NCBI RefSeq assembly: GCF_000282595.1
Contig: NZ_AKIZ01000001.1
Span: 82,773 to 146,772, forward strand
DNA length: 64,000 bases
From: Phyllobacterium sp. YR531
Lineage (GTDB): Bacteria > Pseudomonadota > Alphaproteobacteria > Rhizobiales > Rhizobiaceae
Reading direction: 5' to 3'
Part shown: piece by piece, positions 43,459 through 52,428 of the stretch
Layout: each line of letters opens with the position of its first letter
Numbering within the stretch: position 1 is the stretch's first letter
Position numbers and translations under genes: made by a program
The notes under the pieces: generated by a model
What the model was told of the DNA's origin: nothing
Databases searched by the model: none
What the model saw: only the letters and a program-made list of their open reading frames with translations

Positions 43459-44678
43459 CCATATTCAGCCCATCGCTTTCCCATATTGAGTCGCTGGTCA
43501 AGCCAGGCATTCCCGTTTGTGCCTATATCCACGATCTCGACGCTCTTGCATCCCATGCCATCGAACTCGTTTCACATCTCCCGCCGCGAAGCGAGTTTTT
43601 CTATGCGATCAAAGCCAACAGTGATCCGGCGGTTCTTAGCGCCCTTGCGCCCATTGTCGCCGGTTTCGAAGTGGCGTCGGCCGGCGAAATCCGAAAGGTA
43701 CGGCAAGCCGTCGGACCAAACGCCCGCATTATCATGGGCGGTCCGGCACGGACTGAAACGGATTTCCTGGCTGCCATCGACCATGGTGTCGAACGCGTCC
43801 ACATCGAGAGTCTTCATTTGCTGCATATGGCTGATATTGTCGCCAAGCGTACCGGCAAGAGACTGCCGGTCTTGCTACGAATCAATATGGCAGGACCGGT
43901 TCCCGGCGCCACGATAACCATGGGGGGGCAGCCCACCCAGTTTGGCATTGATGAGGCGCATGTCGATGAAGCGCTCAAGCTCGTCAAAGAATGCGACTAT
44001 CTGCGCTTTGATGGTTTCCACCTCCACACTATTTCCAACAATCTCGATGCAGAAGCTCATTCTGTGTTCTGCGAGGCCGCGCTTCGCCGCGCGCAGGACT
44101 GGGCCGCGCGAAACGGCCTTGTGCCGAAAGTCGTCAATCTTGGCGGGGGCTGGGGCGTCGATTATTCCGATCTCAATAGACGTTTCGACGTGCGGCTTTT
44201 CTGCGAAAGGCTCGCCGGCAGCATTCAGGCGGAAGGCCCGCTTCTTCAGTTCGAATGCGGGCGGATCGTGGTCGCGTATTGTGCCGTCTATGCCACTGAA
44301 ATCATCGATCTCAAGACAACTCATGGCGAGACTTTTGCGCTGCTTCGGGGAGGCTCACATCACTTCAGACTTCCTTCTGCATGGCAGCACCGCCATCCGC
44401 ACAAAATCTTGGCAAGGACAAACTGGCCCTGGCCCTGGCAACGGCCGCGCATCGGCGCGCAGCTCGTTACCGTCACCGGAGAACTATGCACGCCGAAGGA
44501 TGTCCTTCTGCGAAAGGAGCAGGTTCAGGGTCTGGCGGTTGGCGATATCATCTGCTTCCTTGCTGCGGGTGCCTATGGCTGGGATATCTCCCACCACGAC
44601 TTTTTGAGCAATGCTCATCCTGAACGTATCTTTTTGAACGAACATGCTTCCAACGCGACAGAAAGGCTTTCGGCATGA
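43455..44678 (+). CDS. sbnH: PLP-dependent decarboxylase, SbnH-like
   Basis: A 407-residue fold-III PLP decarboxylase of the ornithine/diaminopimelate decarboxylase family. SbnH decarboxylates citryl-diaminopropionate to the ethylenediamine unit. Seen: PLP Lys in 'FFYAIKANSDPAVLSAL', 'DGFHLHTISNNLDAEAHSVF' and 'FECGRIVVAYCAVYATEI', where family members usually have EPGR. The start is GTG inside the sbnG stop. The C-terminal Cys expected from the neighbouring subunit is probably in 'GELCTPKDVLL'. Confidence 0.92.
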   Translation: MTIFSPSLSHIESLVKPGIPVCAYIHDLDALASHAIELVSHLPPRSEFFYAIKANSDPAVLSALAPIVAGFEVASAGEIRKVRQAVGPNARIIMGGPARTETDFLAAIDHGVERVHIESLHLLHMADIVAKRTGKRLPVLLRINMAGPVPGATITMGGQPTQFGIDEAHVDEALKLVKECDYLRFDGFHLHTISNNLDAEAHSVFCEAALRRAQDWAARNGLVPKVVNLGGGWGVDYSDLNRRFDVRLFCERLAGSIQAEGPLLQFECGRIVVAYCAVYATEIIDLKTTHGETFALLRGGSHHFRLPSAWQHRHPHKILARTNWPWPWQRPRIGAQLVTVTGELCTPKDVLLRKEQVQGLAVGDIICFLAAGAYGWDISHHDFLSNAHPERIFLNEHASNATERLSA

Positions 44679-45085
44679 TTTCTTGCGAATTGCGGCTCGT
44701 ACCGCCCTCGTCCTTGGTTCCCCATGAAGAAATCATTCCTGATCGCGTAAACGAGCTGACTGATCTTCTGATCCGGTGGCAAAGTTGGACAAGTCCAATT
44801 TGCATCGAACGGCACAGCCGCTGCATCATGGATGGACATCACCGCCACGCTGCGGCGCTGCGGTTAGGCCTGACACGCGTGCCAGTCGCCGAGTTTGACT
44901 ATGAGGAGGTGCTGCTCGGGAGCTGGAGGCCTGGACAGTTGTTCAAGCCTGAGGAAATCATTGACTGTGCCCGGCGCGGTGCACTACTCCCCCATAAATC
45001 GACACGCCACGTCTTTCCTCCCGTGCGCGTGGCACCGGTTCCGCTTCATCAGCTTGTCATGCCCGGCGCAGAATTAACAATATGA
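44675..45085 (+). CDS. sbnI: SbnI-like ParB/Srx-fold protein, short form
   Basis: A 136-residue protein with the ParB/sulfiredoxin-like fold. In S. aureus SbnI is a 254-residue free L-serine kinase that supplies O-phosphoserine to SbnA, and also a heme-sensitive DNA-binding regulator. Seen: 'LVPHEEIIPDRVNELTDLL', with Glu18/Glu19 near the catalytic Glu, and the phosphate-binding 'CIMDGHHRHAAALRLGLTRV'. The C-terminal half is missing compared with the S. aureus protein, and the end is not damaged, so this is a kinase-core-only version. It overlaps sbnH (ATGA) and runs 29 bases into the 3' end of the convergent permease gene. Confidence 0.85.
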   Translation: MISCELRLVPPSSLVPHEEIIPDRVNELTDLLIRWQSWTSPICIERHSRCIMDGHHRHAAALRLGLTRVPVAEFDYEEVLLGSWRPGQLFKPEEIIDCARRGALLPHKSTRHVFPPVRVAPVPLHQLVMPGAELTI

Positions 45086-47081
45086 AAGGTGCCCCAATGA
45101 TCGCGGTCATCAACCCGACCGGGATTTCGATGGGCGCAAAAAGAGTTCGGCCGAGGCCATCAGCAATCACCATCAAAGCGGCGCCGATGATCATGCTGGC
45201 GGCAAGAAGATCGCGCTGTCGCCCGGGATTGAGAAGTCTCGCGGCATGTGGCGCCATCAAGCCCACGAAGGATACAGGACCGAAGACGGCAGCGACCAGG
45301 CTTGCACACAATGCGCCGATCAACAGATGCGCCCATTCTATCATGCGGACATTGAGGCCGAGGCTCGATGCCTTCGATCGACCAAAGCCCAACATATCTG
45401 TAACGGAAAGCAGGAGATATGCAGCTGGGATAATACCAAAGAGGGCACCAGTAAGAATAATCAGATCGGTCGCGTTTACGCCGTAGGTTGATCCGGCCAG
45501 CCATGTCGCAGCCTGACTGGCCTGAAATCCACCGCCGATCACCAACGTCGTTGCGGCCGAGGCAGCGAACGCCGCCAGGCCAAGACCGATCAGCGCCATA
45601 GCAGATGGCGCAAGATTCGACCGCAGCCCAAGATTCGCAACGAGGAGGGCAGCTCCGAGTCCGCCGGCGATTGCTGCCGCTTGCACGCCCAGGAAGCCAT
45701 ACTCCGGAAAAAGAAGAAGCGCGACAACGGCGAACAGGCCAGATGTCTGGGTCACTCCGACGAGTTCGGGACTGGCCAGAGGATTGCGGATCACGCCCTG
45801 GAGGAGGAGGCCTGATAAAGCCAGAAGTGCGCCGCCCAACGCCGATCCAGTGACCCGCAGAGCACGCAATTCCAGGATGTTGTGGAGATCTGCGGCGGCG
45901 GATCCGGTCAGAAATGCCCCAACACTCCCAAAGTCAATAAAATCATTGCCGCTCATGATCCCTGCTAGACAGGCAGTGGCGAGCAGAACGAAAAGAAAAA
46001 TGACCCGAGAAGCTTTCGGTAACGCGTGGTGCATCCGGTACCTGTCTGCGAATTCCGTGACGGCACGGCTTTCCCCCGCATGACGCCAGGCAAGCAGGAC
46101 GAGGACCGGGGCACCCACAAGCGCGACCGGCACGCCAACCGGCAATTCAACGGTGCTTGCCGATAGGCGCAGCACCAAAAGATCGGCGCCAACCGTCAAT
46201 GCGATGCCGGCAATGATGGCAGAAGGAAGAAGCACAATATGGCGCGACACCCCCGCCATTCGCAGCAGATTGGGCGCCACCAGGCCGACAAAGACCACCG
46301 GTCCGGCGAGGGTGACGGCCAATGCGGACAGCCAAACGCCGAGAACAAGCGCTGCGCCCCGCACCAGGAACAGGTTTTGACCCAGCATCCGCGCTGTATC
46401 GTCACCAAGTGCCAGAATGTCGAGCTGCCTTGCAAGAATAAGCATCAATAGAATCGCCGGAAGGAACCCGATAAGAGCACCGATCGACGCGCGCCAATCG
46501 GCCTGGACCAGACTACCGCCACCCCAAAGGTGGAGGCTCGCCCCGGTTGACTCGTCAAGCAGTGCCAGCGCTGCAGCCGCCGCCCCCGCCATCAACGAAA
46601 CCGCCATGCCCGACAAAGCGATCCTGACCGGACCGGCGCCGCTTCCCCTTGAAACCATCCAGGTGATGCATCCCGCCGTCAATCCGCCCATGGTCGCAGC
46701 CATGGTGTGGGGCACAATGAGGGCAAAGGCTGGCACCACGGTGACGAGGGCAACGAATAGTTGTGCGCCCGCTGTCACCCCCAGGATTCCCGGCGACGCC
46801 AGAGGATTGCGCGTCGCGGCCTGAAAGAGAGTGCCCGCGGCGGCAAGGCAGGCACCCGTCACGATTGCTGCCAATGTTCTCGGCAGGCGAAGATAATGAA
46901 GCAGCGCTCCGGCAGGGTCATCCACAGGTGCGGCCAAAATGCTGCCAATAATCGTGGAAAAGGGAGCACCGATGCCGAAAGCCGCGTGCCAGTATACAAG
47001 GCACAGCGTGCCAAATGCACTAATGGCGACAATCAACACGCGGCCAACGAGCCAAGTCTCTCCCCGCAAGGAAACCGTCAT
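45057..47081 (-). CDS. Fused FecCD-type iron-siderophore permease (FhuB-like)
   Basis: A 674-residue inner-membrane protein made of two FecCD permease halves (about 1-340 and 345-674), as in FhuB. Each half has the family motif: 'RNPLASPGILGVTAGAQLFV' in the first and 'RNPLASPELVGVTQTSGLFA' in the second, with 'GPVVFVGLVAPNLLRM' and 'GPVSFVGLMAPHAARLL' contacting the ATPase. Roughly 20 hydrophobic segments. One chain therefore replaces the usual dimer. Its ATG lies in the stop of the binding-protein gene. It ends in a convergent overlap with the SbnI-like gene. Confidence 0.95.
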   Translation of the reverse strand: MTVSLRGETWLVGRVLIVAISAFGTLCLVYWHAAFGIGAPFSTIIGSILAAPVDDPAGALLHYLRLPRTLAAIVTGACLAAAGTLFQAATRNPLASPGILGVTAGAQLFVALVTVVPAFALIVPHTMAATMGGLTAGCITWMVSRGSGAGPVRIALSGMAVSLMAGAAAAALALLDESTGASLHLWGGGSLVQADWRASIGALIGFLPAILLMLILARQLDILALGDDTARMLGQNLFLVRGAALVLGVWLSALAVTLAGPVVFVGLVAPNLLRMAGVSRHIVLLPSAIIAGIALTVGADLLVLRLSASTVELPVGVPVALVGAPVLVLLAWRHAGESRAVTEFADRYRMHHALPKASRVIFLFVLLATACLAGIMSGNDFIDFGSVGAFLTGSAAADLHNILELRALRVTGSALGGALLALSGLLLQGVIRNPLASPELVGVTQTSGLFAVVALLLFPEYGFLGVQAAAIAGGLGAALLVANLGLRSNLAPSAMALIGLGLAAFAASAATTLVIGGGFQASQAATWLAGSTYGVNATDLIILTGALFGIIPAAYLLLSVTDMLGFGRSKASSLGLNVRMIEWAHLLIGALCASLVAAVFGPVSFVGLMAPHAARLLNPGRQRDLLAASMIIGAALMVIADGLGRTLFAPIEIPVGLMTAIIGAPFILLILRRA

Positions 47082-47995
47082 GATGGCAAGAGGGTTTCAG
47101 CAACCTTCCCAGCGAAGGCTTGGGCGGCCGGTACACCACCAAAAGGCCAGACGACATCGGTCAGAGCATGGAATTTGTGCGAACGCACGAATGGCAGGCT
47201 TTGCCATAGCGGATTTTTGGCAAGTCTGGTGTAGCTGTTGTCTGATCCAACTGCGACGCCAAGGAACGTAACGTCGCCAAGGACAAGCAGGCGCTCCGGA
47301 CCGACCGTTGTGAACCCGAAGCCCTCGGATCGACCAGTCCAGGCATTGACGAGACCGAGCCGGTCGAGAAGCTGGACCGGCAATGAGTTTGAGGAGAAAA
47401 GCCGCACATTGTTCACTCCGGAAGGGAACTGGGCAAAAACGATGCGCCGTGCTGACACCTGTCCGGATGCCAGTTTCTTTGATTGTTTTGCTAGAAAGTC
47501 ATCGAGACCAACGGTAGCAGTTCTCGCCGCATCGGCGCGACCAATCTTTTCCCCCAATTCACGGAGTTCATCAAGCATCAGAGCCAATTGATCGACATTG
47601 TCGCTGCCAGTTTGAGTGTATTTATAGAGAACTGTGTCCGCAATGCCGGAGAGCTGGGGCAGAATGCGCTCGTGACGGAAATTGACGCCCAAAATGAGGT
47701 CTGGCCTGGCCGCAATGATCGCCTCCATAGAGGGTTCCTGTCTGCGGCCCAAGTCCACCGTTCCCGATGCCTCCAGTTCTTTCCGGTCGACCGAAGACTG
47801 CCTCGCATATTCGCCCAGATCGGCAATGCCGACAGGTGTCACTCCGAGCGAGCGGGCGTGATCAGCATAACGCCATTCCAGCGCTACAATGCGTGGAGAC
47901 GGTACAGCTGCCTGGGAGATCCGCGACATCAATGTATAGGCACAGGTCGCGGCGCAGAGGCTGCCAAGAAATTTGCGGCGGTCGAGGTGGTTCAT
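47078..47995 (-). CDS. Iron-siderophore substrate-binding protein (FhuD-like), Tat signal
   Basis: A 305-residue periplasmic binding protein. The N-terminus 'LDRRKFLGSLCAATCAYTLM' is a classic twin-arginine signal, which suggests that it folds before export, as FhuD homologues often do. The body has the class III binding-protein layout: 'PRIVALEWRYADHARSLGV' at the start and a long central helix about residue 170. I start at 47995 because its ATG overlaps the ATPase stop (ATGA). It should receive the ferric siderophore from the TonB receptor and pass it to the fused permease. Confidence 0.93.
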   Translation of the reverse strand: MNHLDRRKFLGSLCAATCAYTLMSRISQAAVPSPRIVALEWRYADHARSLGVTPVGIADLGEYARQSSVDRKELEASGTVDLGRRQEPSMEAIIAARPDLILGVNFRHERILPQLSGIADTVLYKYTQTGSDNVDQLALMLDELRELGEKIGRADAARTATVGLDDFLAKQSKKLASGQVSARRIVFAQFPSGVNNVRLFSSNSLPVQLLDRLGLVNAWTGRSEGFGFTTVGPERLLVLGDVTFLGVAVGSDNSYTRLAKNPLWQSLPFVRSHKFHALTDVVWPFGGVPAAQAFAGKVAETLLPS

Positions 47996-48849
47996 AGCTG
48001 AGCCTGACCGCGGTTGACCTTGGGACGCCGTGACGGCAGGAGAACCGGTCCACCGTCGTCGGGGTGGGTCATCCGCAATACGTCGACACCAAAAACGTCT
48101 TGAATGAGGTCCGGTGTCAGTACGCTTGCCGGTGATCCGTTTGCAACGCAACGCCCTTTGGAGAGAACGATAACGTCGTCACTATAGAGTGCGGCCTCAT
48201 TCAGATCATGGAGAACCCAGCAAACCGTCACGCCACGCTCGTCATGCAATCTGCGAACGAGTTCAAGAATTTGAATCTGATAACGCAGATCCAGATACGT
48301 CGTTGGTTCATCGAGCATCAGGATTTGCGTCTCCTGCGCGAGAGCCATTGCGATCAAGGCTCTCTGACGTTCACCGCCCGAAAGAGCGCCCACGGGACGG
48401 CCGGACAGGTCCGCAAGATCCGTAGCGTCCATTGCCTCTTCGATGATCTCCCGGTCTCGCGCGGTCTCAGTCCGCCAGGTGGACCGGTGAGGATGTCGCC
48501 CGCACCCTACGAGCTCCCGCACGGAAAGCGCTGGCGGCGTCTGCATATCTTGCGGCAGAAACGCCAGCCGACGCGCGAATTCACGGCGCTTGAAAGTAAC
48601 AATATCCTGCCCGGAGAGTAACACCCGACCCGTGGCCGGTTTCTCCAGCCGGACCAGAAGTCTCATGAGAGAACTTTTCCCAGAGCCATTGGGACCCACC
48701 AGCGCAGTAATCCGGCCTTCTCGAACACGGCAGGAAATTGCATCCAGAATCCTTCGGCCTCCAGCAACGAAGGACAGGTTCTCCCCAATCATCGCTGCTT
48801 CATGATTAACCTCGGTCGTCTGCCTGTTCAGGCCTGAAACAGTTACCAT
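47992..48849 (-). CDS. Iron-siderophore ABC ATPase (FhuC-like)
   Basis: A 285-residue ABC ATPase. Walker A GPNGSGKSS (residues 52-60), signature 'GALSGGERQRALIAMALAQE' and Walker B 'ILMLDEPTTYLDL' are all canonical; 'CWVLHDLNEAAL' holds the switch His. The C-terminal extension after residue 250 is short and Arg-rich. It overlaps the receptor gene upstream (ATGGTAA) and the binding-protein gene downstream, so receptor, ATPase, binding protein and permease are translated as one coupled unit. Confidence 0.95.
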   Translation of the reverse strand: MVTVSGLNRQTTEVNHEAAMIGENLSFVAGGRRILDAISCRVREGRITALVGPNGSGKSSLMRLLVRLEKPATGRVLLSGQDIVTFKRREFARRLAFLPQDMQTPPALSVRELVGCGRHPHRSTWRTETARDREIIEEAMDATDLADLSGRPVGALSGGERQRALIAMALAQETQILMLDEPTTYLDLRYQIQILELVRRLHDERGVTVCWVLHDLNEAALYSDDVIVLSKGRCVANGSPASVLTPDLIQDVFGVDVLRMTHPDDGGPVLLPSRRPKVNRGQAQL

Positions 48850-50990
48850 TCGGCCTCGTAAGCAACCTTAAAGGTCGTTCCTGGTGATTTGATGTGGCTT
48901 GTATTATTGGAATTTCTCAACAGTTGAGCATAGACATTGTAATAGTCAGCATTGAAAATATTATCGACCCCGACACTGAGTTTGCCCCGGTCCAGCTTGA
49001 AATCGCTGGAAAGATTGAACACTGCAAAATCGTCGACCTCTCTACCGCCGAACGCTACCCCGTCCTCGAATGCATCGTCGCGGGAACCGCTATAGATTCC
49101 CTCCAGGCGCAATGTCCACCATTCCTTGGGAATGTACTCGACAAAACCCGTCACCTTAACCGGGGGAATACGGAACCCGTCCAGCGCGATTTTCTGACCC
49201 GTCGCGGCTGTTCGGTCTCCGGTCGTATAGGTGAAAGTTCCTCCGGCGGACCATTGCTCATTGAAGCGGTAACTGGCGGCCAGCTCAACACCCTTGATCT
49301 CTTCAGGGTCACGATCCTGAACAAGAATAAAGTCTTCGGTCCGCAGGGCGCCAAGTTCGGACTTGCTCAGGAAGACAGCCGCACTCCCCGTGAAATCGCC
49401 TGCCGACGCACGAATGCCAACTTCATAATTGTCGTAACTCAGTGGCTGGATATCGCTGCCGCTGAGATTGAACCCGCGCGGGGCCTGACGGAGCTGGATA
49501 CCTATGTCCGACAAGTCATAAGACTGGGAAAAATCAGCAAAGAGACTCACCCCATCGACAAACTCGTAGTTCATGCCAATGTTGTAGAGCGCGCTGGAAA
49601 AGTCCAGTTTGCCTCCCTCGATAGGATCTCCGATGATCGTCGTGAACGGGTCTGCGGAAAGCTGGGCCCATTGCTGCCGAACACCGCCGCGAATGGTAAT
49701 GCGGTCTGTCGGCTTTACTTCAAGCTGGGCAAATACCGAGTATTGGTCGAGGTCGAAGGGTGGCGTCCAGATAGTCGTACCAGTTCGCGTGAAATTCGTT
49801 CCATTGCTGTTGTCGAAGTCCGTTCCATCGAAAATATCCGCGGGGCCGACCGAGCTCTCCAACTGAGCATCCATTCCCCACATGAGACTGACGGGGATCT
49901 CCTCACTAAGCGGAATCGGAGTATTGAAGACGACGCTTCCGCCATAGATGTCGCTCTCGAAATACGATTGGATAATGGCAGCACGGTTACGGATGTTGCG
50001 GGCGTCGGCAGGGTAAAATCTTGACTCCGCACGACGCGCAAAGACTTGAGCGTCCAAAGTCCCGCCGAGAATGTCTTCGTGCCTGTAGTCAAGCGTGCCC
50101 TGGATGTTGAGCAATTCGCCCTGCTTATCGAGCGACAACCCGTCAATTGCACGGGCGGGCACCGTACCGGGCGGCGAGCCCGTGACACTGACATCGGCCG
50201 CATAGTCACTGTCTTGCTTGATTTTCTTGAAGATTATCGAAGCACCGATACTCTGATCATCAAAATGGTGACGCACACGACCAAACAGACTACCGGACAA
50301 CGTATCGAAAAGATCGCCTTGGCTCGGTTCCGGAGCGATGCGATTGCCACTGGCATCGAAGAGACCCCGATTGATATCGCCGGAAGCGGAGAAGGCATAG
50401 TCCGTATCCCCGAAGCGTCCTTGAGCGGACTGTGAGATTCGGGCGCTCGTTCCGTTGCGTCCAAAGTTGGTCAGGCTGTTGCCGGCCTCGATGCGAGTTT
50501 TAAAACGAGGTTCTCCGCCACCTTGCAGTGTTGTGATATAGATGATGCCCCCAGTCGCTCCATTGCCGTAGAGCGCAGAGCCACCATGGACCACTTCAAT
50601 TTTCTCGATGGCGGCAATGTCGACGTTGAATAGGTCACGTGATGTATCGCGGTTGAGCTTTTGAGGCACGCCATCGATAACGACAAGCGCGCTTCGACCA
50701 CGAAGTCCTTGGCCGAAAGTAGTGAATGCGCCAGTTGAAAGAGCAAGACCGGGAACGGCTTTGCCAAGCAAATCGGGTAAGTTGCGGGAGGTGCTTTGGA
50801 GTTTTTCTATTTCTTCACGATCCAGGGTTGTTACATTCCGTGTCAAACTTTCCGGACGCGACCCCAGACGATTGGCCTCAATGGTAATCGGGTCCAGTAC
50901 AATAGTCTCCCCACTCTCCTGGGCGAACGCGGATTGATTCAATGCCAGGACCGAAACGGAGATCACCAGCCAAAAATTCTTTTGTCGCAA
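48843..50990 (-). CDS. TonB-dependent siderophore receptor
   Basis: A 715-residue outer-membrane receptor. Signal peptide 'NFWLVISVSVLALNQSAFA', TonB-box-like 'ETIVLDPITIEANR' after it, plug domain with 'GVPQKLNRDTSRDLFNVDI' and 'ALYGNGATGGIIYITT', then a beta barrel ending in 'TFKVAYEAEW', whose terminal Trp suits barrel assembly. The start appears to be TTG at 50990; no better ATG gives a signal peptide. The product of the convergent sbn operon is the natural ligand. Expression is presumably iron-repressed along with the operon; I see no certain box. Confidence 0.94.
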   Translation of the reverse strand: MRQKNFWLVISVSVLALNQSAFAQESGETIVLDPITIEANRLGSRPESLTRNVTTLDREEIEKLQSTSRNLPDLLGKAVPGLALSTGAFTTFGQGLRGRSALVVIDGVPQKLNRDTSRDLFNVDIAAIEKIEVVHGGSALYGNGATGGIIYITTLQGGGEPRFKTRIEAGNSLTNFGRNGTSARISQSAQGRFGDTDYAFSASGDINRGLFDASGNRIAPEPSQGDLFDTLSGSLFGRVRHHFDDQSIGASIIFKKIKQDSDYAADVSVTGSPPGTVPARAIDGLSLDKQGELLNIQGTLDYRHEDILGGTLDAQVFARRAESRFYPADARNIRNRAAIIQSYFESDIYGGSVVFNTPIPLSEEIPVSLMWGMDAQLESSVGPADIFDGTDFDNSNGTNFTRTGTTIWTPPFDLDQYSVFAQLEVKPTDRITIRGGVRQQWAQLSADPFTTIIGDPIEGGKLDFSSALYNIGMNYEFVDGVSLFADFSQSYDLSDIGIQLRQAPRGFNLSGSDIQPLSYDNYEVGIRASAGDFTGSAAVFLSKSELGALRTEDFILVQDRDPEEIKGVELAASYRFNEQWSAGGTFTYTTGDRTAATGQKIALDGFRIPPVKVTGFVEYIPKEWWTLRLEGIYSGSRDDAFEDGVAFGGREVDDFAVFNLSSDFKLDRGKLSVGVDNIFNADYYNVYAQLLRNSNNTSHIKSPGTTFKVAYEAEW

Positions 50991-51020
50991 GGATAGGTCC
51001 CCTCTTCTTGCAATGGAAAT

Positions 51021-51644
51021 CTAGGAGCGCCACGCGCTCAAAAGCTCACGCACGTCGGGTCTTGCCCGTTCGGCGGGGCGCTTGACGGGTGTGCCCAGCG
51101 GAAATAATCCGATTACTTTTTCGTCTGGGGCGAGGCTCAGGATCTGGGCAGGTGCCTCAGAATAACATGGCCAACCGGTGAGCCATATTGAGCCATATCC
51201 AGTGGAATGGGCCGCATGCAGAAAATTCATTGCAACCGCGCCGGCACAAAGAAGCTGATCAAGTTCCGGAAAGTTTGCAGCCCGATTGGGGCGCCATATC
51301 AAAAACACGATCACCGGTGGTCCAATCAACCAGGTGCGTAGCCGGGAAGCCATTGCTGACCTTGCGGCTTCGTCATTCTCTTCGGCCTCATGCGCCTGAA
51401 GTAATTCACTCAAGAGATCATCAGCCTGATGATCTCTAACGAGAATAAAGCGCCAGGGAACGAGCACTCCGTGATCCGGCACCCGGGATGCAATGGTCAA
51501 AATATCCATCAGGTCCCGATCGGTTGGGGCGGGCGTTCGTAACAGGGCCGGAGGCACTGATCGGCGGCTCATCAACCCCAGTACAGATTGATCCACCGGA
51601 TTAATTCTAACGTGGGTTGCTGGTTCATTAGTCGTGTGAGCCAT
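51021..51644 (-). CDS. Nitroreductase/BluB-like flavoprotein, first gene of the uptake operon
   Basis: A 207-residue FMN-dependent protein of the nitroreductase family. Seen: an FMN-binding start 'LMSRRSVPPALLRTPAPTDR', 'RVPDHGVLVPWRFILVRD' and the C-terminal 'KVIGLFPLGTPVKRPAERAR'. It lacks the longer BluB-type features. It lies 30 bases before the TonB receptor gene on the same strand, behind a good promoter, so it is co-expressed with ferric-siderophore uptake. A role in reductive iron release is possible but unproven. I start at 51644 because AGGAT precedes the ATG; TTG 51698 coincides with the -35 box. Confidence 0.88.
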   Translation of the reverse strand: MAHTTNEPATHVRINPVDQSVLGLMSRRSVPPALLRTPAPTDRDLMDILTIASRVPDHGVLVPWRFILVRDHQADDLLSELLQAHEAEENDEAARSAMASRLRTWLIGPPVIVFLIWRPNRAANFPELDQLLCAGAVAMNFLHAAHSTGYGSIWLTGWPCYSEAPAQILSLAPDEKVIGLFPLGTPVKRPAERARPDVRELLSAWRS

Positions 51645-51669
51645 GGATCCTGTGCCTTGAGTGCGCCGC

Positions 51670-51698
51670 ATAAATGCCACATTAATTTTGCGTGTCAA
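51670..51698 (-). promoter_or_regulatory. Sigma70-type promoter candidate of the siderophore-uptake operon
   Basis: Reading the minus strand, TTGACA (51698-51693) is followed after exactly 17 bases by ATTTAT (51675-51670). The -35 is perfect and the spacing ideal; the -10 is weak, which would allow tight control. It is 26 bases before the ATG I prefer for the nitroreductase gene. The surrounding DNA is AT-rich. Confidence 0.5.
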
Positions 51699-51770
51699 TA
51701 AATATGAGTAAAAATGTATAGATTAGTGGCTGTAACAATTAAGTGACTGTGATGCGGCTCATTGCGGGAG

Positions 51771-51926
51771 GCGAACATTATCGATTGTCAGTTCGGCGGC
51801 GCAGACCTTCGTAATGCGGACCTGGGCGGGGTAAAGCTGAGTGATGCCAATCGCTTCAAGGGCGCCATTATTTCCTACAAACGGGCAGCCGACTTGCTCG
51901 CTCAACTCGGATTGATAGTGACTTAG
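51771..51926 (+). pseudogene. Pentapeptide-repeat protein, 3' remnant
   Basis: A frame of 51 codons ends with TAG and encodes 'DCQFGGADLRNADLGGVKLS' followed by 'DANRFKGAIISYKRAADLLA', the A(D/N)LxX pattern of pentapeptide repeats and a typical C-terminal cap. There is no start codon with ribosome site, and the many further repeats expected upstream are absent, so only the 3' end remains. Confidence 0.7.
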
Positions 51927-52245
51927 GTTGCTCTAACTGATTCGCGAGTCACGCTCTCCGAAGCAATAGACGGCATGATGACGTGCGAATGATGCTGAAC
52001 ATAAATCGGCGTGTCTTCCAGTGAAGAACGTGCGGCTAACAGCAGCCCGCCCGAAGCAATCCAATTCCGCTCTTCTGTGATGGCTTTCCTGGCCCAACTC
52101 CGGATCTTCCACGATCAACCCACAAGGGGTCCGCTAGCAAGCTGCGGCCGCTTGCGGCTTCGCCTTCGCGGTGATCGCGCCCGGAGCCGGATACGGACGG
52201 AGCCATCGAGCGGGAATTGGCCTGCTCCGAAGATGGAGCCTTCAA
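51927..52245. other. Stretch without a recognised gene at the edge of the plasmid block
   Basis: Nothing convincing. A long minus-strand frame (52036-52467) is the shadow of the small gene at 52246. This is the junction between the siderophore locus and the maintenance block. Confidence 0.5.
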
Positions 52246-52428
52246 ATGTCGCAAGATCTTTCCCTCGCCCAAAACCACGCCTTCCAGCTCGCCTGCACTC
52301 TCATGGTCCCGGTCACGCTGTTTGCAGTTGACGGTCATTTCGGCGTGTTGCCGAGCGACGAGCTCGACGACGCCGACGTCGATGTCATCCACGAGTTCGA
52401 TCCCCACGAAATCAGACCGGCTCGTTGA
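52246..52428 (+). CDS. Small acidic hypothetical protein of the plasmid/ICE block
   Basis: A 60-residue acidic protein starting 'MSQDLSLAQNHAFQLACTLM' and ending 'IHEFDPHEIRPAR'. I do not know its family. It looks real because it has a compact hydrophobic core, an acidic tail ('SDELDDADVDVIHEFDP'), a GGAG ribosome site, and similar gene order in rhizobial plasmid regions as far as I recall. The function is unknown. Confidence 0.5.
   Translation: MSQDLSLAQNHAFQLACTLMVPVTLFAVDGHFGVLPSDELDDADVDVIHEFDPHEIRPAR

Noticed and set aside
48894..50024. A 376-codon + frame opposite the TonB receptor
   Set aside because: It is antisense to a clearly conserved receptor and has no own motif.
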